Both the position numbers and the translations under genes were made by a program. Shown piece by piece: positions 57,768-64,000 of a stretch of DNA of 64,000 nt (position 1 is the stretch's first letter; every line of letters starts with the position of its first letter). Location of the stretch: the NCBI GenBank assembly GCA_963794185.1, contig CAWCDM010000126.1, forward strand, positions 1 to 64,000, given 5' to 3'. Origin of the DNA: JAMXLO01 sp963794185 (GTDB lineage Bacteria > Pseudomonadota > Alphaproteobacteria > Acetobacterales > Acetobacteraceae). A model generated the notes under the pieces. That model had not been told where the DNA came from. It searched no databases and saw nothing but the letters and a program-made list of their open reading frames with translations.

Positions 57768-59822
57768 ATGGGAGCCGCCGTGGAAACGAACGTGGATTCG
57801 CATGCCGCGCGTCGATTGGGTGAGACCCCCGCGTTGGAGGTGCGTCTCCTCGGACCGATGACGGTCAGCCGCGGCGGGGTCGCTCTGGCGCTGCCGACCT
57901 CACGGAAGGTCCGCGCGCTGCTCGCCTATTTGTCGCTCGCGCCCCATCCGGTCACGCGCAGCCGGCTTTGCGATCTGCTGTGGGACGTGCCCCAGGATCC
58001 ACGTGGCGAGCTTCGCTGGTGCCTGAGCAAGATCAGGGGCCTCGTCGATCAGCCCGACCGCGGCAGGGTCGAGACCCCGGCCGACACCATCCGGCTCGAC
58101 CTTTCGGGCTGCCACGTGGACGCGGTTGAGATCAGCCGCGCGGTCGCCGCGGGCATCGAGAGGCTTTCGGCGGAGCGGCTGACGACGCTGAGCGCGATGT
58201 TCGCGGGGGAGTTTCTCGACGGCCTGGAGATCGACCGCAGCCCGATGTTCGACACTTGGCTCACTGCCAAGCGGCGCCACTTTCGCGGTTGCCGTGTCGC
58301 CGTGCTGGAGCACCTCGTGCAGAGCGGCCCCGAGGACGAGGTCTTTCCCCATCTGGAGGCTTGGCTTCAGCTTGCCCCGTTCGATGAGCGCGTGCACGAG
58401 GCGCTGCTGAACGCGCTTGCCAGGCGAGGTCGCATTGACGACGGTGACGATCACCTGGCTGCGACCGCCCGTTTGTTTGAGGCCGAGGGACTCGATCACG
58501 CGCCGATGCGCGACCTGTGGCGCTCAGCCGTGGCTGAAGCGAACCGATCAGCCCGGGGCCGCGGAGCGGCTCCCGCATCGGCAGCCGCTTCGAGCGCCGA
58601 TGGCCGGCCGGACGGAGTAATTGCGCCGCGCCGTGCATCCGTCGCGGTGATGCCCTTTCCCGGCCAATCCAGCGAAGCAGATTTCCCCGGCGGCGTCGGC
58701 GGCGGCCTCGCGCACGACGTGATCACGCGGCTCGCCAAGCTGCGAAATCTTTTTGTCATCGCGCAGGGTTCCGTTTTCGCGCTCAGCGAACGTGGGGTCG
58801 GGCCGCAGGAAGCCGGCCGGATGCTGAACGTCGACTATGTCATCAGCGGAACGTCGCAACGTCGGGGCAATCGCCTTACGGTGACGGTGGATCTCGCCGA
58901 AACGCGCACCGCCAGGGTGGTCTGGGCGGAGGTCTACGATCAGGCGTTGGACGACACCTTCCTCGTCCTGGACGACATCGGCGACCGGATCGTCGCATCG
59001 ATCGCCGGCGAGATCGAGACGGTCGAGCGCAACCGCGCGATCCTGAAGCCGCCCAGTTCGCTGGACGCGTGGGAGGCGCATCACCGCGGCCTTTGGCACA
59101 TGTACCGGTTCAGCCGGGCCGACAACGAACGGGCCCGGCACTTCTTCCAAACGGCCGTGGAACTCGACCCGACCTTCTCGCGCGCCCACGCCGGGCTGTC
59201 CTTCACGCACTTCCAAAACGCGTTCCAGGGCTGGAGCGAGCGGGCGCCTGAGATCGACCGGGCGTTTGCGGCCGCCGGCCAAAGCCTGATGGCCGACGAT
59301 CGTGACCCGGCAGCGCACTGGGCCATGGGCCGGGCGCTGTGGCTTCGCGGCAGCCAGCAGTCGTCGATGGTCGAACTCGAAACAGCGATCGACCTCAGCC
59401 CGAACTTCGCGCTCGGTCACTACACGCTTGCTTTCATCCACAGCCAGGGCGGCGATCCCGAGGCCGCCGTACGGTTCTCCGACCACTCGCGACACCTGAG
59501 CCCGTTCGATCCGCTGCTCTTCGGTATGCTCGGCGCCCGTGCGATGGCCCTTGTGCGTCTTGGCCGGTTCGACGAGGCCGCCGAATGGGGCCTCAGGGCC
59601 TCCGCCCGCCCGAACGCGCATGCGCACATCCTGGCGATCGCCGCCTATAGTCTGGCGCTCGCTGGGCGCCTGGACGAGGCGCGCGCCCAACTCGGCGCGA
59701 TTCACACGGTACTTCCGCACTACGTTGTCGATGATTTCCTGACCGCGATGAAGTTTTCCGCGGAGGGTGAAGCCCTCTTCCGCGAGGCTGCAAAGCGCAT
59801 CCGAACAACGAGCGCTTGCTGA
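57768..59822 (+). CDS. BTAD-type (SARP-like) transcriptional regulator with adenylate-cyclase-like TPR region
   Basis: 684 aa. N-terminal OmpR-like winged helix (LEVRLLGPMTVSRGGVALAL, SRLCDLLWDVPQDP) followed by a bacterial transcriptional activation domain, then from about 290 a block like the TolB-like part of CadC/cyclase-associated regulators (VAVMPFPGQS, LNVDYVISGTSQRRGNRLTV), and C-terminal TPRs. ATG at 57768 has GGAG six bases upstream; GTG at 57756 is the alternative. It probably controls the divergent methyltransferase and hydrolase genes; no effector is visible. Confidence 0.82.
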   Translation: MGAAVETNVDSHAARRLGETPALEVRLLGPMTVSRGGVALALPTSRKVRALLAYLSLAPHPVTRSRLCDLLWDVPQDPRGELRWCLSKIRGLVDQPDRGRVETPADTIRLDLSGCHVDAVEISRAVAAGIERLSAERLTTLSAMFAGEFLDGLEIDRSPMFDTWLTAKRRHFRGCRVAVLEHLVQSGPEDEVFPHLEAWLQLAPFDERVHEALLNALARRGRIDDGDDHLAATARLFEAEGLDHAPMRDLWRSAVAEANRSARGRGAAPASAAASSADGRPDGVIAPRRASVAVMPFPGQSSEADFPGGVGGGLAHDVITRLAKLRNLFVIAQGSVFALSERGVGPQEAGRMLNVDYVISGTSQRRGNRLTVTVDLAETRTARVVWAEVYDQALDDTFLVLDDIGDRIVASIAGEIETVERNRAILKPPSSLDAWEAHHRGLWHMYRFSRADNERARHFFQTAVELDPTFSRAHAGLSFTHFQNAFQGWSERAPEIDRAFAAAGQSLMADDRDPAAHWAMGRALWLRGSQQSSMVELETAIDLSPNFALGHYTLAFIHSQGGDPEAAVRFSDHSRHLSPFDPLLFGMLGARAMALVRLGRFDEAAEWGLRASARPNAHAHILAIAAYSLALAGRLDEARAQLGAIHTVLPHYVVDDFLTAMKFSAEGEALFREAAKRIRTTSAC

Positions 59823-60268
59823 ATCTGCAAGGTGCGCATCTCGACCGTCCCTGGCGCGCGGGGCGGAGAAGCCGCCACCCGCAGTATGCGCCCCTGTGCA
59901 TCTGAATGACCTCCAATTTCGCAGGTGCGTCAGGCTAATCAGTGCCAACCGTGACGGGACAGGAACGAACTGTTGGGCCGATCCCCGCAAACACCAAAAC
60001 AGAAGCGGCCATCCACAAGTTGCTCGAGAGGCAGGTGTGCTGTTCATTGACGCCGATACGGCGGGGCCGGGCGTGCGGCCCCACGACCCGGATCTCTTGC
60101 CCCTTCGGAGGTACGACCTTCGACGTTGCCGGCGAAAGCAAGCGTGATCGAATGTCCATTGTGGGTCGTGAGCGGTCAACAAACCAGGCCACGGGGACAA
60201 GGCTCCGTCTCGCGGTTTCATCAAGGAAGGAAGGTTTCACAGCGAGGCGACGGCAAATCCCCCGACTG
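59823..60268. other. Intergenic region without recognised gene
   Basis: Both strands have open frames here but none matches a known family or has a ribosome-binding site. It lies between two genes that converge and ends at a family 1 palindromic repeat. Confidence 0.55.
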
Positions 60269-60350
60269 CCACCGAGGACCATAATGGAGCGCTTCGCACG
60301 AAGCGCATTCATGTTCGCCCTTGTGGCTCCCGGTGCGCTTTCCTCGGTGA
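60269..60350. repeat. Palindromic intergenic repeat, family 1 copy C
   Basis: Perfect outer arms CACCGAGGA (60270-60278) and TCCTCGGTG (60341-60349). The centre is GAGCGCTTCGCACGAAGCGC followed by ATTCATGTTCGCC, the inverse of the centre at 3.6 kb. It sits just beyond the end of the ABC-F gene, where a terminator would be expected. Confidence 0.8.
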
Positions 60351-60379
60351 CATCCGTGCTTCCATCGCCGCCGCCACCC

Positions 60380-62242
60380 TCACGACGCCGCCTCAAGCGC
60401 CTCCTCGGCCGCCAGCCACTCCGCCTCGGCCGCAGCAGCCAACCGCCTGATAGCAGCCAGCCTGGCATTGACCGCCGCGATCTCCGGCGCGCGTCCCGCT
60501 GCGTACAACTCGGGATCGGCCAGCTTCGCCTCGATCGCCGCCCGCTCGGCGGCCAGCCGCCCCAGACGCGCCTCGGCATCGCGCGCCTGTCTGCGCAACG
60601 GAGCAAGCGCGGCCCGCGCATCGGCCCGCTCGCGGCGTTCGTTCCGCCGCGCTGCCACATCCGCCTTCGCCGCCGGCCGCGCACGCTCGGCCAGCAATGC
60701 CCGATAGTCGTCCAGATCGCCGTCGAACGGCCGCACCGTGCCGTCCGCCACCAGCCACAGCCGGTCTGCGATCAGCTCCACCAGATGCGGGTCGTGGGTG
60801 ATCAGCAGCACCGCGCCCTGGAAGTCGGCCAGCGCCTTCACCAGCGCCTCGCGCGCGTCGATGTCGAGATGGTTGGTCGGCTCGTCGAGGATCAGCAGTT
60901 GCGGCGCCTCCCGCGTCGCGAGCGCCAGCAGCAACCGCGCCTTCTCCCCGCCCGACAGGTTTTCGACCCGCGTCTCCGCCCGGTTCACGTCCAGCCCGAA
61001 GCGGGCCAACTGCGAACGGACCTGCCCGGGGTTCGCACGCGGCAGCGCTCGCGCCATGTGCGCGATCGGCGTCTCATCGGCGACCAGTTCGTCGGCCTGG
61101 TGCTGCGCGAAATACCCCACGCGCAGCTTGCCCCCGCGGCGGAATTCTCCCCCGAGTGGCGCCAGTCGCCCTGCCAGCAGTTTTGCCAATGTGGACTTGC
61201 CGTTGCCGTTGGCGCCCAGCAGCGCGATCCGGTCGTCGGTGTCCACCGACAGCGAAACGTTCCGTAGCACCGGCACGCCATCGTAGCCCACCGCGGCGCG
61301 TTCCAGCGTCAGGATCGGCGGGGCCATGCGCGCGGGTTCGGGAAAATCGAAGCGGGTCGGCGTGTCCTCGATCACCGTATCGATCTGCGGCAGCCGCGCG
61401 AGCGCCTTGATCCGCGCCTGTGCCTGGCGGGCCTTCGACGCCTTGTAGCGGAAGCGGTCGATGAACGACTGAATATGCGCGCGCTCGGCGGCGACGCGCT
61501 CGGCGGCGCGGTTCTGCTGCAGGGCACGCTCGGTGCGGATGCGGACGAATTCGTCGAAGCCGCCGGGGGTCAGCGAAATCTTCCCCCGGTCGAGGAACGC
61601 GATCGCCTCCACCGCGCGGTCCAGCAGGCCGCGGTCATGCGAGACCAGCAGCGCCGCGCCAGGGAAGCGGGCGAGCCAGCCCTCCAGCCACAGCGCCGCC
61701 TCGAGGTCCAGATGGTTGGTCGGCTCGTCGAGCAGCAGCAGGTCGGGGTTGGCGAACAGCGCGGTCGCCAGCGCCACGCGCATGCGCCACCCGCCGGAGA
61801 ATTCCTCCACCGGACGCGCCTGCGCGGCTTCGTCGAACCCCAGCCCGGCAAGGATCGCAGCGGCGCGGGCAGGGGCCGCATCGGCGCCGATCGCTCGCAG
61901 CCGCTCATGGACCTCGGCCAGGCGGTGCGGCTCCGCGGTGTCCGCCTCGGACAGCAGGGCCAGGCGTTCGGGATCGCCCTGCAGCACCGTATCGAGCAGC
62001 GAGCCATCCCCCGACGGCGCCTCCTGCGCCACGGTCGCGATGCGCGCGCGCGCGGCCAGGCGGATCTCGCCGCCATCCAGCGGGATTTCCCCCCCGATCG
62101 CACGCAGCAGCGTGGTTTTGCCGGCGCCGTTGCGACCGACCAGGCCGATGCGCCGGCCCGGATCGACCGTGAGGTCGGCGCCGTCCAGGATTGGCCGCCC
62201 ACCAAGGCGGATGGTGGCATCGGAAATGACGAGGAGAGACAT
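60380..62242 (-). CDS. ABC-F family ATP-binding protein (Uup/YheS-like)
   Basis: 620-aa soluble protein with two ATPase domains and no membrane segments, acting on ribosomes. Domain 1: Walker A GRNGAGKTTLL, signature FSGGWRMR, Walker B LLLLDEPTNHLDLEAALWLE. A charged linker (about 240-300, RFRYKASKARQAQARIKAL) separates it from domain 2: GANGNGKSTL, NLSGGEKARLLLA, LLILDEPTNHLDID. C-terminal Ala/Arg-rich coiled coil (about 545-620). The FSGGWRMR form of the first signature is typical of the group. Confidence 0.92.
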   Translation of the reverse strand: MSLLVISDATIRLGGRPILDGADLTVDPGRRIGLVGRNGAGKTTLLRAIGGEIPLDGGEIRLAARARIATVAQEAPSGDGSLLDTVLQGDPERLALLSEADTAEPHRLAEVHERLRAIGADAAPARAAAILAGLGFDEAAQARPVEEFSGGWRMRVALATALFANPDLLLLDEPTNHLDLEAALWLEGWLARFPGAALLVSHDRGLLDRAVEAIAFLDRGKISLTPGGFDEFVRIRTERALQQNRAAERVAAERAHIQSFIDRFRYKASKARQAQARIKALARLPQIDTVIEDTPTRFDFPEPARMAPPILTLERAAVGYDGVPVLRNVSLSVDTDDRIALLGANGNGKSTLAKLLAGRLAPLGGEFRRGGKLRVGYFAQHQADELVADETPIAHMARALPRANPGQVRSQLARFGLDVNRAETRVENLSGGEKARLLLALATREAPQLLILDEPTNHLDIDAREALVKALADFQGAVLLITHDPHLVELIADRLWLVADGTVRPFDGDLDDYRALLAERARPAAKADVAARRNERRERADARAALAPLRRQARDAEARLGRLAAERAAIEAKLADPELYAAGRAPEIAAVNARLAAIRRLAAAAEAEWLAAEEALEAAS

Positions 62243-62345
62243 GGCGGCGTGTCATCGGGCGGGTTGGGGGCAGGGGTCAAGGGTGGCATATTGTTAAGCA
62301 CCGCGTCGGCGCAATGAAGCTGCCAGCGATCTGGAGCCCGCCACG

Positions 62346-62454
62346 ATGACCGTCATGCCGGTCAACGCCTATGCTGCGCTGAAGGCGACCGATATGCCGG
62401 AAGAACAGGCGCAGCCAGCCGCCGAATGCGATGCACGAGATGCGTGCCGACTAA
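62346..62454 (+). pseudogene. Remnant of a short coil protein gene (DUF1640-like start), frameshifted
   Basis: ATG at 62346 encodes MPVNAYAALKATDMPEEQAQ, similar in style to small coiled-coil membrane proteins of the DUF1640 type (a short helix with 'EEQAEA' pattern). Removing one base near 62425 gives AAEAMHEMRAD and a stop at 62452. The usual C-terminal membrane helix is missing. The assignment comes from remembered pattern only. Confidence 0.3.
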
Positions 62455-62463
62455 CGGCCTGTC

Positions 62464-63567
62464 GTGGATCGACCGCTCGCGGGCAGGTCCAATGCGTCAT
62501 TGAGGGCCCTCGCCAATCATGACGCGGGGAGCGGTTCCGTAACCATATCCAAATCGATTTCCCCCGGACTTGCCGCAAGAGCCGCCATCGTCGGCATCGC
62601 CGGACCGACGCTGCCGACGGCCGAGGCGGCGCTGTTTCGCGCGCACCCGCCCGCCGGCGTGATCCTGTTCGCCCGCAACATCGAGGACCCAAGGCAACTC
62701 GGCTTGCTGGTTGCCGCGCTCCGCCGCAGCCTTCCGTCCCAGGCACTTCTGATGGTGGACCAGGAGGGCGGCCGCGTCGCCCGCCTGCGTCCGCCGCACT
62801 GGCGCGCGCACCCCTCGGCGGGGACCCTCGGCGCGCTGTTCGCCCGCCGCGGCAATGCCGGTCTGCGTGCCGCCTGGCTGACCGGGGCGCTGATTGGCCA
62901 CGATTGCGCCGCTGCCGGCTTCGACGTGGTGGCCGCGCCGGTGCTCGACCTCGCCATCCCCGGTGCGCACGCGGTGATCGGCGACCGCGCGCCGGCAGAA
63001 GACCCCGTGACGGTTGCGCGGCTGGGCAGGGCGATGGCGGCGGGCCTGCTGGCCGCGGGGATACAGCCGATCGGCAAGCACGTGCCCGGGCATGGCCGGG
63101 CACGCGTCGACAGCCATCTGGCGCTGCCGCGCGTCGAGGCGAACCGTCTCGACGCCGACCTGCTGCCGTTCGCCTTGAACACCGACCTGCCCTGGGCCAT
63201 GTCGGCGCACATCGTGTATCCGGCCTGGGATGCCGCGCTGCCTGCGACGTTGTCGCCGACCGTGATCAGGGCGATCATCCGCGGACGGATCGGCTTCGGA
63301 GGAGTTCTGGTGACCGACGATCTCGCCATGAAGGCGCTGTCCGGCGCGCCGGCGGACCTGGCGCGACGGGCGCTGGCTGCAGGCTGCGACATCGCGCTGT
63401 ACTGCAGCGGCGAGCCGGCGCCCACCGCCGAGCTGCTGGCAACCTGCCCGGGCGTAATCGCGGCCGCCGCCGCCCGCCTCGCCGCCGCGCGTGCGCTCGC
63501 GATGCGGCGGCGTCTCGCATTCGATCCTGCGGCGCTGGCTGTCGAACGGGATCGGCTCCTGGCGTGA
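62464..63567 (+). CDS. nagZ: Beta-N-acetylhexosaminidase (GH3) of peptidoglycan recycling
   Basis: Removes GlcNAc from anhydro-muropeptides in the cytoplasm. GH3 landmarks: GVILFARNIEDPRQL, LLMVDQEGGRVARL, the mobile catalytic loop GKHVPGHGRARVDSHL with K205-H206 region, and VLVTDDLAMKAL with the nucleophile Asp. As read it is 367 aa from GTG at 62464; the first ~25 residues do not look like the family, so the start is uncertain. Its stop overlaps the next gene by GTGA. Confidence 0.9.
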   Translation: MDRPLAGRSNASLRALANHDAGSGSVTISKSISPGLAARAAIVGIAGPTLPTAEAALFRAHPPAGVILFARNIEDPRQLGLLVAALRRSLPSQALLMVDQEGGRVARLRPPHWRAHPSAGTLGALFARRGNAGLRAAWLTGALIGHDCAAAGFDVVAAPVLDLAIPGAHAVIGDRAPAEDPVTVARLGRAMAAGLLAAGIQPIGKHVPGHGRARVDSHLALPRVEANRLDADLLPFALNTDLPWAMSAHIVYPAWDAALPATLSPTVIRAIIRGRIGFGGVLVTDDLAMKALSGAPADLARRALAAGCDIALYCSGEPAPTAELLATCPGVIAAAAARLAAARALAMRRRLAFDPAALAVERDRLLA

Positions 63568-64000
63568 CCGACCTCATCTTTCAGGTTGCCATAGCGGTGA
63601 TCCCCGCGATCCTGGCGATCACCCTGCACGAGGCGGCCCACGGCTATGCTGCGCTGGCACTGGGCGACGATACGGCGCGGCTGGCAGGGCGGCTGTCGCT
63701 CAACCCGCTGCGGCACGTCGATCGCGTCGGGACCATCCTGCTGCCGGGCTTCCTGCTGATCTTCCAGCTGCTGACCATCCATCGCGTCGTCTTCATGTTC
63801 GGCTGGGCCAAGCCGGTGCCGGTGTCGGCCTGGAAGTTCCACGACCCTCGTCGCGGGATGGCGCTGGTCGCGGTGGCCGGTCCGGCGATGAACTTCTTCC
63901 TCGCCTGGGTGGGGGCGCTCCTGCTGCCGGCGCCGACCGGCCTGACCGACGATGGCCTCGACTATCTCGAACAGGTCGTCGCCCAGCACCCGGTGTTGGG
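63564..64000 (+). CDS. Site-2 protease family (M50) membrane metalloprotease, cut by window end
   Basis: GTG at 63564 overlapping the nagZ stop; the frame is open to the window edge (145 codons). Zinc motif HEAAHGYAALALGD (HExxH) in the first membrane segment, LSLNPLRHVDRVGTILLPGF, GWAKPVPV and GPAMNFFLAW, the standard order of the small rhomboid-like M50B group. The C-terminal Asp ligand region lies near GPAMN; the end of the protein is outside the window. Confidence 0.9.
   Translation, partial: MTDLIFQVAIAVIPAILAITLHEAAHGYAALALGDDTARLAGRLSLNPLRHVDRVGTILLPGFLLIFQLLTIHRVVFMFGWAKPVPVSAWKFHDPRRGMALVAVAGPAMNFFLAWVGALLLPAPTGLTDDGLDYLEQVVAQHPVL

Overview
High-GC alphaproteobacterial DNA, most likely Rhodospirillales/Acetobacteraceae. 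The inference rests on GC-rich coding, the Hint_2-type surface protein, the GMC dehydrogenase with a gluconate-dehydrogenase-subunit-3 partner, and the lrp/trxB/lysR and pepA-holC arrangements. No rRNA, tRNA, CRISPR array, phage module or intact insertion sequence was recognised. About 20 genes carry single-base frameshifts, including the normally essential tsaC, so many of these breaks are probably sequence errors. Such genes are annotated as single loci with the break stated.

Layout. 0-6.1 kb (+): a peptide/opine-type ABC importer (binding protein, two permeases, two ATPases) overlapping a creatininase-family amidohydrolase. 6.5-7.8 kb: an MFS transporter. 7.9-11.8 kb (-): a quinate/shikimate-type catabolic operon (MHS transporter, type II dehydroquinase, dehydroshikimate dehydratase fused to a VOC/HPPD-like domain). 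12.4-15.4 kb (-): a carbohydrate ABC importer without its ATPase. 15.6-18.6 kb (-): a GMC flavoprotein dehydrogenase, its Tat-exported small subunit, a glyoxalase-family protein and a damaged cytochrome c. 18.9-20.6 kb (+): two paralogous orphan OmpR-type response regulators. 20.6-23.2 kb (-): two lipid-linked-sugar glycosyltransferases. 23.3-26.1 kb: lrp, trxB and lysR.

26.2-35.2 kb is the most unusual part. It is a tandem array of four long paralogous genes for secreted, cysteine-rich, propeller-like proteins of unknown function. Conserved promoter blocks with an exact 17-bp spacer recur six times, and conserved 3' hairpins and terminators follow the genes. There is also a detached gene tail and promoter blocks with no full gene behind them. 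Only the last copy is intact, and it carries 35 consecutive glycine codons. Directly downstream lie type II secretion minor pseudopilin genes gspI-gspJ-gspK and a 934-aa Hint-domain surface protein, so this looks like a secretion/surface locus.

40.8-50.2 kb is a glycan/surface region, visibly lower in GC in its second half: two TPR proteins, a giant bimodular glycosyltransferase, a Stf0-like sulfotransferase, a truncated GSCFA protein and a glycosyltransferase. 50.3-64 kb is mostly core metabolism and housekeeping: MBL hydrolase, SDR, tsaC, pepA, holC, GNAT, alpha/beta hydrolase, methyltransferase, a BTAD-type regulator, an ABC-F ATPase, nagZ and the start of a site-2 protease.

Three families of dispersed palindromic repeats sit in the gaps between genes. 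One is centred on a GCGCTTCGCGCGAAG-like core (about 3.6, 23.9 and 60.3 kb). One is a CCCCGCGAAAGCGGGG hairpin followed by a shared tail (about 6.2, 9.8 and 15.4 kb). One is a large CCCCTCCCC-type inverted repeat (12.1 kb).
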